A stretch of DNA of 64,000 nt from CAG-390 sp045543615. GTDB lineage: Bacteria > Bacillota > Clostridia > Oscillospirales > CAG-272. Position 1 is the first letter of the stretch, and each line of letters begins with the position of its first letter. Where the stretch lies: contig JAZPXL010000041.1 of assembly GCA_045543615.1 (NCBI GenBank), positions 1 to 64,000 on the forward strand, in the 5' to 3' direction. Shown piece after piece: positions 39,048-48,436 of this stretch. The position numbers were made by a program, and so were the translations under genes. The notes under the pieces are model-generated. The model did no database searches. It saw only the letters and a program-made list of their open reading frames with translations, and had not been told where the DNA came from.

Positions 39048-41591
39048 GTGAAATACAGAAGATTTTTGGCAATATTCCTTGCGTCCTTGCTTGTCCTTTC
39101 CGCTACGCTTTGCTCTTGCAGTGAAGACGGAGACGGAGACGGCGTGAGTGATGGCGTTGAATGGACGGACGAGGGAAATGTAATAACACAGCGAGTGGAC
39201 GCAGTTGAGGAGTGCAATATAACAAAGACTCCGACAGTGAGAGCGGACGATCTTTTTGTCGGCAGACGGCTTTCGGAAATTGCACTTGACGGTGGCGAAG
39301 CAGACCGAGAGGGCGTTTTCGTTTGGAAAAACGATGCACTTACGCTTAGAGAGAGTGGAGAATACGAAATTGCATTCGTGCCGGATGACGAAAACGTAAA
39401 AATAGCGTACTGTAAGGTCTCCCTTGTTGCAAAACAGCTGACTGTCACCGTAAGCTGTGGCGAAAACGGCGAGGCATCACTTGACGGAGAAACACCCGTT
39501 GACTACGGCGAGAGCATTGAGGTGCTTTTCAGGGCGTCCATAGGCTACGCCGTCTCATCACTCACAGTTGACGGCAAGACGGTGGAGGCGAGCGCAAGCT
39601 ATACCTTTGAAAAAATAACAGAGTCGCACACGATTTGCGCCGAATTTGCAGAGAGTGAGCTTGAGATAGAGGTCAGGTGCATAGAGGGAAGCGAGGGTTG
39701 CTTTACGCAAAGTGGTACAACGTTGACCTTTTCGGGCATAAGTGCAGACTCCATCTACTCGATTTCGGGCGAGATGATCGGAAACATCGTGATTGACGTG
39801 GGCGAGAGCTATCGCTTCGAGCTTGAAATGACAGGCCTGACTCTCTGGAGTGAGACGGATAGTCCCATAAAAATTCTAAGTGGAGACAAGGTAACGCTCA
39901 CAGCAAAGAAGGACAGCGCAAATATTTTAAACGATTTGCGAGAGGCAGTCGATGAGAATGACGAAAACTCGCATTCGGGTGCAATATATGCTGAATGCGA
40001 CCTTGAGATTGGTGGCAAAGGCTCTCTTGAGGTGCTCTCAGAGAACAACAACGGCATTCATACAAAGGATGACCTTGAGATAAAGAACCTGACGCTTGGA
40101 GTCAGCTGTGAGGATAACGCACTCAAGGGCAACGATAGCGTATGTGTCAAAAGTGGCAAAATAGTGCTTGTGTCTCGCACAGGTGATGGCATCAAAACGA
40201 GCAACACGGATGTCTCGCAGAAGGGCAACCAGAGGGGAGTGGTCGAGCTTCTCGGTGGCGAGATAGAAATATACGCCGCAACCGACGGAATAGATGCGGC
40301 ACACGATGTCATCATAAATGAGAGCGAGGGCACACTAAAGCTCGATATTTTTACTGATAAATACTCCGAGCACTCAGAAGACGTGACGGTGAACGAAGAG
40401 AGTGGGGACAGCTATTATATTCGCTTTACAAGTGATAAATATAATTATTCGTTTAAATGGTACAATAGCGAGAGCGATTACAAATGGGTAAACGCAAGCT
40501 ATCACAGCAGCGTAATGGGTGGCAGAAGCACCTATTATTATTACACAATCCCGATAGAAAGTGGCTATGGCGCATTTGAGTTCTATATGTACTCGTCGGA
40601 TATGGAGATGGGACAGGACAAGGAATATCTGGTAAGCTCCGACCTCATCACTAAAAACACGGCGTTTGATACATTCGCTCTCTCGCAGAGAGGTGGTTCG
40701 CTGTCGTATAATTGGACAAATTATTCATCCTCTCCGTCATCTCCCGGTGGTATGGGAGGCCCCGGTGGCCCCGGTGGTATGGGTGGCGGCAACAGCGAGA
40801 AGAGCGAATACTCAACAAAGGGAATCAAGGCAGGAAACGCTATTTTGATTGACGGTGGAGAGATAAACATCGAGGCGTATGATGACGCAATACACGCAAA
40901 CGCCGACACGGTGCTTGAAAACGGACAAAGCCCCACGGGAAACATCAGTATAAGTGGTGGCAGGCTGACGGTAAGCTCGAATGATGACGGCATCCACGCA
41001 GACGGCGAGCTTGCGATAAGTGGTGGCACTATTCGTATAAACAAGAGCTATGAGGGCCTTGAGGGTGCGTATGTACTTATAAGTGGTGGCAACGTGTCGG
41101 TGCAGTCGACGGATGATGGCATCAATTCTCCCTCAAATGCCCAAACAGGCGTGCGCATAAGTGGTGGCAGGCTGTATATACACGCAGGTGGAGACGGAAT
41201 TGACACCAACAGCCGCGCATCGTACAGCGGTATCATCTTTGAGGGTGGACAGACCGTTGTAATATCCACCTCCGGTGGAAATAGTGCAATCGACACCGAA
41301 CAGGGTTATAGCTTCAAGGGTGGAGAGGTGCTTGCAATAATGCCAAGCGGTGGAATGTCAAACGAGGCAACACATTGTCAAAGCTTTTCAAGCGTCGGCA
41401 CAAGTGCAAGAATAAGCATTCGTGACGGCGAAAGCCTTGAGGTAAGGGTCGGTGGTGAAACGACAGTAAGCGTCGGACTTGACGGCAGTATGCAGGCTAT
41501 GGCGATTTACCTTGGAAGTAAGTCTGCAAGCTTTGCCTCTGTGGAGAGTGTGACGGGTACACCCGATACAAACGGCGTTTGCTGGTACTAA
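39048..41591 (+). CDS. Large lipoprotein with Cthe_2159-type carbohydrate-binding beta-helix
   Basis: An 847-residue lipoprotein starting with GTG after AAGGGGGTG. The lipobox (LCSC) lies near residue 25, followed by Ser/Asp-Gly-rich sequence, an Ig/beta domain, and two blocks of a parallel beta-helix. Typical turns are NGIHTKDDLEIKNL, DDAIHANADTVLEN, DDGIHADGELAISGG and GDGIDTNS: the DUF4353/Cthe_2159 pattern that binds polygalacturonate or cellulose in a cellulosome organism. A Gly/Pro/Met-rich stretch (GGMGGPGGPGGMGGG) splits the helix. It is the outer partner of the VTC-DUF4956 pair. A terminator follows. Confidence 0.92.
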   Translation: MKYRRFLAIFLASLLVLSATLCSCSEDGDGDGVSDGVEWTDEGNVITQRVDAVEECNITKTPTVRADDLFVGRRLSEIALDGGEADREGVFVWKNDALTLRESGEYEIAFVPDDENVKIAYCKVSLVAKQLTVTVSCGENGEASLDGETPVDYGESIEVLFRASIGYAVSSLTVDGKTVEASASYTFEKITESHTICAEFAESELEIEVRCIEGSEGCFTQSGTTLTFSGISADSIYSISGEMIGNIVIDVGESYRFELEMTGLTLWSETDSPIKILSGDKVTLTAKKDSANILNDLREAVDENDENSHSGAIYAECDLEIGGKGSLEVLSENNNGIHTKDDLEIKNLTLGVSCEDNALKGNDSVCVKSGKIVLVSRTGDGIKTSNTDVSQKGNQRGVVELLGGEIEIYAATDGIDAAHDVIINESEGTLKLDIFTDKYSEHSEDVTVNEESGDSYYIRFTSDKYNYSFKWYNSESDYKWVNASYHSSVMGGRSTYYYYTIPIESGYGAFEFYMYSSDMEMGQDKEYLVSSDLITKNTAFDTFALSQRGGSLSYNWTNYSSSPSSPGGMGGPGGPGGMGGGNSEKSEYSTKGIKAGNAILIDGGEINIEAYDDAIHANADTVLENGQSPTGNISISGGRLTVSSNDDGIHADGELAISGGTIRINKSYEGLEGAYVLISGGNVSVQSTDDGINSPSNAQTGVRISGGRLYIHAGGDGIDTNSRASYSGIIFEGGQTVVISTSGGNSAIDTEQGYSFKGGEVLAIMPSGGMSNEATHCQSFSSVGTSARISIRDGESLEVRVGGETTVSVGLDGSMQAMAIYLGSKSASFASVESVTGTPDTNGVCWY

Positions 41592-41594
41592 AGA

Positions 41595-41630
41595 AAAACA
41601 TCTACTGCGTATGCAGTAGATGTTTTTTTC
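41595..41630 (+). terminator. Terminator after the VTC-DUF4956-lipoprotein operon
   Basis: Stem AACATCTACTGC / GCAGTAGATGTT with loop GTAT, then TTTTT. It overlaps the stop codon of the convergent small membrane-protein gene. Confidence 0.9.
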
Positions 41631-41961
41631 AACAAAACACAAAGATGGCGTTTATTATATGCTGGAGTACAAGGAGAGATAGGAGTGCTAAGTTGGTGAT
41701 GAAAATCCATCGCCGACTGCGCTCTTTGATGTGGAGCAAGAGGTAAACTAAGCCCACAACAAATATCGGGATCAGACAAATGGAGTGGAGGTACGGCGCA
41801 AGCACAAACATTTCCATATTGGTAGAAAAGCCCCATCCCGTATTAATCTGCTCGATCGTAAGCCAGATAGTCCAAAACGAATAGGAAAGATTGGCAATGG
41901 TCAACAAAATACCACTTATAATGCCAAATATGTTCATAGCGGGATTTGTGCCTTTTTTCAT
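41629..41961 (-). CDS. Small three-helix membrane protein, unknown
   Basis: A 110-residue protein with three hydrophobic segments (about residues 10-33, 52-75 and 85-108) and short polar loops; it starts with a basic stretch and ends hydrophobic (NAIFVFC). No family recognised. AAGGAAG lies 9 bp before the start, and a promoter fits upstream. Convergent with the lipoprotein operon. Confidence 0.75.
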   Translation of the reverse strand: MKKGTNPAMNIFGIISGILLTIANLSYSFWTIWLTIEQINTGWGFSTNMEMFVLAPYLHSICLIPIFVVGLVYLLLHIKERSRRWIFITNLALLSLLVLQHIINAIFVFC

Positions 41962-41981
41962 TCGTATTTTCTTCCTTTTAT

Positions 41982-42009
41982 ATTATATATAACGCAATAT
42001 ATAACGCAA
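41982..42009 (-). promoter_or_regulatory. Promoter of the small membrane-protein gene
   Basis: Reverse strand TTGCGT (42,009-42,004), 16 bp, TATAAT (41,987-41,982). It sits in a short direct repeat (TATATAACGCAA twice). Confidence 0.6.
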
Positions 42010-42035
42010 GTATTTAATTTGGGTAGTTTTTTGGG

Positions 42036-42575
42036 TCAATAAACGATGTTTACGATCTCAAACAGCTCGTCCTCGTCCTTGCGCTTCTTTTCGGGAATCT
42101 TGGCAGATGGCGAGGGATAGCCTAAGGTGATAACAAGCCTTGTGGGATACAGAGCACCCGTTACGGCACGCACCTTTTCGTCATCAAACCAGCCGAGAAT
42201 ACAGCTGCCAAGCCCCAGCTCCGCCGCCTCGGCGGTAATGTAAGCCGCAACAATGCCGATGTCGATGGAGCGATAATCGTTGTGTTTGAGCTTTGCGCCA
42301 ACAGCTGCCGTCTTTACATAGGGCATCTCGGAGATGACGAGAAGAACGGGCGCATCTGTGGCAAACTTGTTCATACCCATACCCCCACAAGCGGAGGCAA
42401 CTGCTGATGCAGCAGCACCGGTGCAGATGGAAATTTTGTATGGTTGACCGTTGCAGGCAGAGGGAGCGAGCCTTGCAGACTCAATTATAGCTCGGAGCTT
42501 CTCGTCCTCAACCTCACGAGTAGAGTCATAAGAACGACAGGAATACCTCATCTTAGCAATTTCGGAAAAGTTCAT
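42036..42575 (-). CDS. Nitroreductase family protein
   Basis: A 179-residue FMN-type nitroreductase. RYSCRSYDS near the start binds the FMN phosphate, ARLAPSACNGQPYKI is the family's SPSxxNxQP-type motif, and AELGLGSCILGWFDDEKV and LVITLGYPSPSAK are the later FMN contacts. It reduces nitro compounds or quinones with NAD(P)H; the natural substrate is unknown. GGAGG lies 6 bp before the start and the promoter is strong. Confidence 0.93.
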   Translation of the reverse strand: MNFSEIAKMRYSCRSYDSTREVEDEKLRAIIESARLAPSACNGQPYKISICTGAAASAVASACGGMGMNKFATDAPVLLVISEMPYVKTAAVGAKLKHNDYRSIDIGIVAAYITAEAAELGLGSCILGWFDDEKVRAVTGALYPTRLVITLGYPSPSAKIPEKKRKDEDELFEIVNIVY

Positions 42576-42604
42576 TTTAACCTCCGTGTTTAGTTTTTAC
42601 CTCA

Positions 42605-42633
42605 ATTATACCACTCATCGTGGAAAAATGCAA
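42605..42633 (-). promoter_or_regulatory. Promoter of the nitroreductase gene
   Basis: Reverse strand TTGCAT (42,633-42,628), 17 bp, TATAAT (42,610-42,605), directly after the ftsH-operon terminator. Confidence 0.82.
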
Positions 42634-42635
42634 GA

Positions 42636-42671
42636 CAAAAAGGGTATCTGCCTTTGGCAGACGCCCTTTTT
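42636..42671 (-). terminator. Terminator of the yybS-to-ftsH operon
   Basis: Stem AAAAAGGG-TA-TCTGCC / GGCAGA-CG-CCCTTTTT with a TTT loop. In the direction of ftsH transcription it ends in a T-run and lies 58 bp after the ftsH stop. Confidence 0.88.
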
Positions 42672-42729
42672 GTCTATTTGTTGCCACTTTTACCTTGTTT
42701 GAGCGTGTTGGTGCTTGTGGCTTATTTGT

Positions 42730-44991
42730 TTAGCTTTCGCTGTTGCTGCCCTCGTCACTCTCGCTCTCGCCGTTCTGTGCTTCGGTGGGAGTGGTGGCTT
42801 CGCTCTCGGTAGCTTCAGCTTCGCTCTCGGTAGTGTTGGTCTCACTTGCAGGAGCTTCAGTCTCGCTTGTAGGAGCTTCAGGCTCGTTTGTAGTAGCTTC
42901 AGGCTCGCTTGCAGGAGCTTCGGTTTCGCTTGCAGGAGCTTCGGGCTCACTTGCAGGAGCTTCGGTTTCGCTCTCGGTAGAGTTGGTTTCGTCCGTGGGT
43001 GAGTTTGCGTCTGAGACGTCCTTGTCGGTTTTATCGCCGTTCTCTCCACGTCTCTTCTTCTGCGCCTCGGCCTGACGGCGTTCCTCTTCCTTGCGTGCAG
43101 CGTTTGCCGCCTCGCTCTTGCGCTTCTTCTCTGCAGCTATCTCATCGAGTGCCTCAACTGTCGGCTCATCGGTTTCCATAGCGTACTTAAACTGGTCAGC
43201 GTCCATAACCTCGTGTGAGAGCAGATACTCTGCAACGAAAGAGAGCTTGCTTGAGTTTTCTGTCAGAAGCTTTGTTGCTACATCGTAAGCTTCTGTGATT
43301 ATCTTGTGCACCTCTGAGTCAATCTTTGCTGCAGTTGCGCCCGAATAATCCTGTCTTGACGAGAAGTCACGACCGAGGAACACGTCCCCGCCGCCCTGAC
43401 CGTAGCGAATCGGGCCGAGCTCGTCGGACATACCGAGCTGTGTTACCATCTGCTTTGCGATGGCAGTAGCACGCTCAATATCGTTGGATGCGCCACCCGA
43501 ATAGTCGCCGAATGTCAGAATTTCAGCAACACGGCCACCAAGGAGAACGGAGATCTCCTCCTTAAGCTCGCTCTTGTATACGCTGTGCTTATCCTCTGTG
43601 GGAATGTTGAGCGTGTATCCAAGCGCACGGCCTGCAGGAATTATTGAGATCTGGTGAACGGGGTCAACTGTGGGGAGGAGGTAGGAAAGAACTGCGTGGC
43701 CTGCCTCGTGGTACGCCGTGTTGCGACGCTCACGCTCGCTCATACGCATTGACTTCTTCTGAGGGCCTGCGATTACCTTGATGAAGGCATCCTCGATGTC
43801 CTCCATACCGATAAGCGACTTGCCTCTGCGAACTGCAAGCAGAGCGGCCTCGTTGAGAAGGTTTGCGAGGTCAGCACCTGTAAAGCCTGCTGTTGTCTTT
43901 GCAATAGTTGCAAGATCGACCTCATCCTCGAATTTCTTATTTCTTGCGTGGACACGAAGAATTTCCTCACGTCCCTTGATATCGGGATAATTAACCGTAA
44001 TCTGTCTGTCAAATCTGCCCGGACGGAGAAGAGCAGGGTCAAGGATGTCGGGACGGTTTGTTGCCGCCATAACGATGATACCCTCGTGTGCGCCAAAGCC
44101 GTCCATTTCAACGTGCAGCTGGTTGAGTGTCTGCTCACGCTCATCGTGACCACCACCAAGACCTGCGCCTCTGTGACGGCCGACGGCATCGATCTCGTCA
44201 ATAAATACTATGGAAGCAGGAGCTTTGCGTGCTGTTTCAAAGAGGTCACGGACACGGGAAGCACCGACACCGACGTACATTTCAACGAAGTCAGATCCTG
44301 AAATCGAGAAGAAGGGAACGTCAGCTTCACCTGCAACAGCCTTTGCAAGCAACGTCTTACCTGTACCGGGAGGGCCCATCAGCAAAACGCCGTGGGGAAT
44401 TTTTGCACCGAGCTTTGAGAATTTTTCGGGATCTTTAAGGAAATCGACAATTTCCTTAAGCTCTTCCTTCTCCTCCTCTGCGCCTGCAACATCACGGAAT
44501 GTGACCTTTTCGGAGGTATCGGCTGCAGTCTTGACTCTCGCCTTACCAAACGAATTCATCTTTCCGCCCTTGCCGCCTGAGGAATTGATAACGAATATCC
44601 AAAGCAGGACGAATACAACTATAAGAGCGATGTAGGGGAGGAATGCAACCCAAACGGGCCAGGTAGTCGCCGCCTGGTATTCATATTTAAGAATGATTCC
44701 GGACTCATACTGAGAGCTTATAAGCTCGCCGAGATCCTCACGGAAGAATGAGACGGAGGCAAGCTGATACGCTACCTTTGTGTCGTCCTTGAGAGTAAGG
44801 GTCAACACGCCGTCATTTGCGACGTAGAATTCCTTAACCTCTTCTTTTGTGAAATAGTTTACGATATCGCTGTATGTGGTCTTTTTGCTTGTGCCGCTTC
44901 CGAGCAATTGTGACACAAGGAAAATCAGCAGACCGACAATAACCACATAGATCAATATCGTCCTAAGATTACTGTTTTTGCGTTTGTTCAT
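42730..44991 (-). CDS. ftsH: ATP-dependent zinc metalloprotease FtsH
   Basis: A 753-residue membrane AAA protease. Two transmembrane segments (about 11-30 and 113-135) flank an outer domain. The AAA module has Walker A GPPGTGKT (206-213), Walker B IVFIDEIDAVGRHRG and the SRH region TNRPDILDPALLRPGRFD. The zinc site is HEAGH near residue 430. It degrades misassembled membrane proteins. The last ~110 residues are unusual: a basic/acidic coiled segment, then repeated EAPASEPEAPASETE-type units ending SDEGSNSES, longer than usual. The segment TLNQLHVEMDGF has His where most FtsH have Leu. It lies 43 bp after hpt. Confidence 0.96.
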   Translation of the reverse strand: MNKRKNSNLRTILIYVVIVGLLIFLVSQLLGSGTSKKTTYSDIVNYFTKEEVKEFYVANDGVLTLTLKDDTKVAYQLASVSFFREDLGELISSQYESGIILKYEYQAATTWPVWVAFLPYIALIVVFVLLWIFVINSSGGKGGKMNSFGKARVKTAADTSEKVTFRDVAGAEEEKEELKEIVDFLKDPEKFSKLGAKIPHGVLLMGPPGTGKTLLAKAVAGEADVPFFSISGSDFVEMYVGVGASRVRDLFETARKAPASIVFIDEIDAVGRHRGAGLGGGHDEREQTLNQLHVEMDGFGAHEGIIVMAATNRPDILDPALLRPGRFDRQITVNYPDIKGREEILRVHARNKKFEDEVDLATIAKTTAGFTGADLANLLNEAALLAVRRGKSLIGMEDIEDAFIKVIAGPQKKSMRMSERERRNTAYHEAGHAVLSYLLPTVDPVHQISIIPAGRALGYTLNIPTEDKHSVYKSELKEEISVLLGGRVAEILTFGDYSGGASNDIERATAIAKQMVTQLGMSDELGPIRYGQGGGDVFLGRDFSSRQDYSGATAAKIDSEVHKIITEAYDVATKLLTENSSKLSFVAEYLLSHEVMDADQFKYAMETDEPTVEALDEIAAEKKRKSEAANAARKEEERRQAEAQKKRRGENGDKTDKDVSDANSPTDETNSTESETEAPASEPEAPASETEAPASEPEATTNEPEAPTSETEAPASETNTTESEAEATESEATTPTEAQNGESESDEGSNSES

Positions 44992-45034
44992 ACCGTTTTT
45001 GTAGCCTTTCTGGTGTTATTTATAACCACAGTTG

Positions 45035-45589
45035 TTAATGTGAATAAATGTCAGAGCGCAACACGCCTACAAAGGGGAGTGTGCGATACTTTTCGTTATA
45101 ATCGAGTCCGTATCCGACGGCGAAAGCGTCGGGAATGACCTTGCCCACATAGTCAGGCTCAAAATCTACCTGACGGCGAGAGGGCTTATCGAGCATTGTG
45201 CAGCATCTTACGCTGGATGCTCCCTTGAGCTTGAGGTATTCAACGAGATAGGAAAGGGTTCTTCCACTGTCGATGATATCCTCAACAATAATGATGTCGA
45301 GCTTCGAGAGATCACCTCTGTGGAGGTCGAGAAGAATATTAACTCTGCCTGAGGAAACTGTGCCCGAGCCGTAGGACGAGACTTTCATAAAGTCTATTTC
45401 AACAGGGCGTTCAATCTTCTTCATAAGGTCACCCATAAAAACAACGGAGCCCTTGAGAATGCAGAGCAGAAGAAGTCCCTTTGAATGATCGGGATAGTCG
45501 GCGTCGATCTGTGCAGCTATACGGCTGACGGCTTCATCAATTTCTTCCTCGGAAACGAGAGTGTATTCGATATCGTTTTTCATATTCAT
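45035..45589 (-). CDS. hpt: Hypoxanthine phosphoribosyltransferase
   Basis: A 184-residue purine phosphoribosyltransferase that salvages hypoxanthine and guanine with PRPP. The signature IIIVEDIIDSGRTLSYL is the PRPP-binding loop; LLLLCILKGSVVFMGDL and FAVGYGLDYNEKYR are the N- and C-terminal family blocks. AAAGG lies 8 bp before ATG 45,589 (a second ATG at 45,583 is possible). The order tilS-hpt-ftsH is the same as in Bacillus. Confidence 0.96.
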   Translation of the reverse strand: MNMKNDIEYTLVSEEEIDEAVSRIAAQIDADYPDHSKGLLLLCILKGSVVFMGDLMKKIERPVEIDFMKVSSYGSGTVSSGRVNILLDLHRGDLSKLDIIIVEDIIDSGRTLSYLVEYLKLKGASSVRCCTMLDKPSRRQVDFEPDYVGKVIPDAFAVGYGLDYNEKYRTLPFVGVLRSDIYSH

Positions 45590-45610
45590 AGATGTAACCT
45601 TTCCTACATT

Positions 45611-46996
45611 TTATATAATGTCATTGTTTTCGCAGTCAGGAATATATGCAACTGCAATAGCATCGTCGGAGTCGGTTCTGTACTTGTCGGATGCTCCGAT
45701 AAAAGGCAGGAATACTATTTCATCCCCCATCCTGATGAGTGGAAGCAACGCACGGGTGCGTGCGTCAATGTGGGGTTGAGCCTCGGAGAGCAGACGGCGA
45801 ACACGGCGATGGTGGCCGTGATAGAGAATAGTATCGCCCTCTCTGCGAGGAGTTAAAAACATCTGTCCTTTTATTCTATCAATATTAAGTCTTGTGAATG
45901 TTGATAAATTGTAAATTTGTCTGCTTGAATTTTTCAATTCAATGCAAACAATCTTACCAAAACCCCATTTTACCTCATTTTCACCCAAAGACAGTGGAAT
46001 TTCGATGTACTCGGGGTAGCTTATCTGCCTCTGCGCCCCCTCTCTGTTGTCTTTTTTGAAGACGAGATATTCCCCCTCGACAACTGCATTTACAGAGCCG
46101 GGGAGCGTCATTGACGCACCACATTTGTCACCGTCACGCAAGGACGAGAGAATTGAGAGCAGATGACGACGCTCGGGAGCTGCGCTTGCAGAGTACGCCT
46201 TTTTCTGAAGCACTCTTATTGCAACGGCAGGATGAAGCGAGACGAGAGGAGCTATGGCAATACGCCCACCGCAAGCTTCAAGAAAACGATCAGCCTCACC
46301 CGAGAGATAATCCTCATCGGTGCGAAGAGCATCGGTGAATGCGCACATAGAGCGAACGGCACGAGGATTTATCTCCTCAAGGCGTGGGAGGATGTTGTGC
46401 CTTATGTGATTTCTTGTATAAGCCGTGTCAGAGTTTGTGCTGTCTGTCACATATTCATACCCGCGGGTGTGGCACAGAGAGAGAATTTCTATCTTTGTCA
46501 TAGCGATGAGTGGGCGAATAATGGTAATTCCCCCCTCCTCTCTTACGGGAGCGATGCCGCAAGCACCACCCGGCCCACAGCCACGGGAGAGCGAGAAGAC
46601 GAGAGTTTCGGCGTTGTCGGTTGCATTGTGCGCCGTCGCAAGAATGCGAATACAACGCCTAATCATCTCCTCTCTGAGAAAAGCGTAGCGCATCCGTCTT
46701 GCTGTTTCCTCAAGCCCCGACGCTGTTCGCTTTGCCTCTGCGGGAACGTCTGCTTCCCCAAAGATGAACTCTATTTTGTGGGAGAGGGCGAGGGAGCGAC
46801 AGAACTCTGCGTCCCGTTTTGCTTCATCCCCACGAATATGGTGGTTGAAATGCGCAACAGAGAACGAATAGCCACCCTCAAGCAAGAGATGAAACAGACA
46901 AACCGAGTCAGACCCACCTGAGAGCGCAAGCAGTATATGCTCGCTCTTGGGTAGGGACGAGAGGCTTTCGGGAGCGATGAAAGAATCAATAGCCAT
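45611..46996 (-). CDS. tilS: tRNA(Ile)-lysidine synthase
   Basis: A 461-residue TilS, which attaches lysine to C34 of tRNA-Ile(CAU) so that it reads AUA. The PP-loop SGGSDS (26-31), the AHFNHHIRGDEAKRDAEFC motif, TAHNATDNAETLVFSLSRGCG and the C-terminal region with LTPRREGD are all present. It uses ATP. AAGGAAAC precedes the start, 9 bp after the dnaB stop. Essential-gene block with hpt and ftsH. Confidence 0.96.
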   Translation of the reverse strand: MAIDSFIAPESLSSLPKSEHILLALSGGSDSVCLFHLLLEGGYSFSVAHFNHHIRGDEAKRDAEFCRSLALSHKIEFIFGEADVPAEAKRTASGLEETARRMRYAFLREEMIRRCIRILATAHNATDNAETLVFSLSRGCGPGGACGIAPVREEGGITIIRPLIAMTKIEILSLCHTRGYEYVTDSTNSDTAYTRNHIRHNILPRLEEINPRAVRSMCAFTDALRTDEDYLSGEADRFLEACGGRIAIAPLVSLHPAVAIRVLQKKAYSASAAPERRHLLSILSSLRDGDKCGASMTLPGSVNAVVEGEYLVFKKDNREGAQRQISYPEYIEIPLSLGENEVKWGFGKIVCIELKNSSRQIYNLSTFTRLNIDRIKGQMFLTPRREGDTILYHGHHRRVRRLLSEAQPHIDARTRALLPLIRMGDEIVFLPFIGASDKYRTDSDDAIAVAYIPDCENNDII

Positions 46997-47005
46997 ATTG
47001 TTTCC

Positions 47006-48406
47006 TTATACTCCGGGAGGTGGTACGATGGGTGGTGCGCCACGGTCAGGTGGAGCGTTTGACTCATCGAGATTGGATTCGATGGAATAGAAGGTTGTGT
47101 ATCTGCCAAGCCAATTCATCTTGACAGTACCCGTAGAGCCGTGACGGTTCTTTGCAACGATAATTTCAGCCACGGGAGCTTGAGTCACATCGACAGAACG
47201 CTTGTCGGCGTCCATATAATACTCATCACGGTAGATGAAGATAACTGTATCTGCATCCTGCTCGATCGAGCCTGAATCACGGAGGTCGGAGAGCATAGGT
47301 CTTTTTGAGGTTCTCGCCTCAGTACCACGGGAGAGCTGAGCGCAACAAATGACGGGAACACGAAGCTCCTTTGCCATAAGCTTCATACTTCTTGTGATAT
47401 CTGCAACCTCAAGAACACGGTTGTCATTGTACTTCTCGCCCTGCATAAGCTGGAGATAGTCGATAACAACAAGACCTATATTGCCCTCACGGCGAAGCTT
47501 TGCCTTCATATTTGAAACGGTGATGTTTGAGCTGTCGTCAATGAGAATGCGAACACCTGCAAGGTCGGAGACGGCGTTGGCAAGCTTTTGCCAATCCCCC
47601 GTTGTTATCTGACCTGTACGCAGAGAATAGCTGTCAACCATCGCATAGCTGGAGAGCATTCGGGTTACAAGCTGTTCGGCTGACATTTCGAGAGAGAAAA
47701 TGGCAACCTTCTCATTTGTGCGACGAGCGTAATTGAGAGCGATATTGAGCACAAATGAGGTCTTACCCATACCGGGACGAGCACCAACGAGAACAAGGTC
47801 GCTCTGACCAATTCCCGCAAGCATATTGTCAAGGTCACGGTAGCCCGTCTGCATCCCGTCAAATGCACCGGGGTCTTCATAGAGAACGGAGAGGTTGCGG
47901 AAAACGGTCTCAAGCACATTCATCATATTCTGAAAGCCCCTTGTATCACGCCCTGCGGCAATCTCCGTTACCTGAGAGGCGGCATATTCAAGAAGCTCGT
48001 TTATGTTTTCCTCTGCGCTGTAAGCTCTTTCGCTTACCTTGCCACAAGTCTCAATGAGACGGCGAGCAAGGCTCTTTTCAACAACAATTCTTGCATAGTC
48101 CTTGATGTTGAGAGCGTTGGGAACTGCATCTGCAAGCGTGCGAAGATAAGACTCAGCCTCGTCACGATTGTAAACCTTTTCGCTTTCAAGTGCATCAAGC
48201 AGAGTGACGTGGTCAATATCGTGGCTCTGCGCACAGAGATGGAGCATCGCAGAATAAATCTGCCTGTGCTCAGAGAGGTGGAAATCATCTGCACGAACTG
48301 TGTCGGATATCTGAGTGATGGATTGCGGGTCGATGAGGATTGAGCCGAGCAACGCCTGCTCTGCAAGCATTGAAAACGGCACTTTCTTAATAATATCCTG
48401 ATTCAT
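47006..48406 (-). CDS. dnaB: Replicative DNA helicase DnaB
   Basis: A 466-residue hexameric replicative helicase (DnaC in Bacillus naming). The N-terminal DnaB domain begins PFSMLAEQALLGSIL; the RecA-like domain has Walker A GARPGMGKTS (208-217), LEMSAEQLVTRM, VVIDYLQLM (Walker B) and AQLSRGTEARTSKRPMLSDL. The terminus is Pro-rich (APPDRGAPPIVPPPGV). The ribosome binding site is weak (GGGAAAAG). It lies 30 bp after rplI and 9 bp before tilS. Confidence 0.96.
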   Translation of the reverse strand: MNQDIIKKVPFSMLAEQALLGSILIDPQSITQISDTVRADDFHLSEHRQIYSAMLHLCAQSHDIDHVTLLDALESEKVYNRDEAESYLRTLADAVPNALNIKDYARIVVEKSLARRLIETCGKVSERAYSAEENINELLEYAASQVTEIAAGRDTRGFQNMMNVLETVFRNLSVLYEDPGAFDGMQTGYRDLDNMLAGIGQSDLVLVGARPGMGKTSFVLNIALNYARRTNEKVAIFSLEMSAEQLVTRMLSSYAMVDSYSLRTGQITTGDWQKLANAVSDLAGVRILIDDSSNITVSNMKAKLRREGNIGLVVIDYLQLMQGEKYNDNRVLEVADITRSMKLMAKELRVPVICCAQLSRGTEARTSKRPMLSDLRDSGSIEQDADTVIFIYRDEYYMDADKRSVDVTQAPVAEIIVAKNRHGSTGTVKMNWLGRYTTFYSIESNLDESNAPPDRGAPPIVPPPGV

Positions 48407-48436
48407 TTTCTTTTCCCGTATTTTAAATTGTAATTA

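Noticed and set aside
42690..43075. Frames on both strands over the ftsH tail
   Set aside because: Low-complexity shadows of the EAPASE repeats; the ftsH frame itself is certain.
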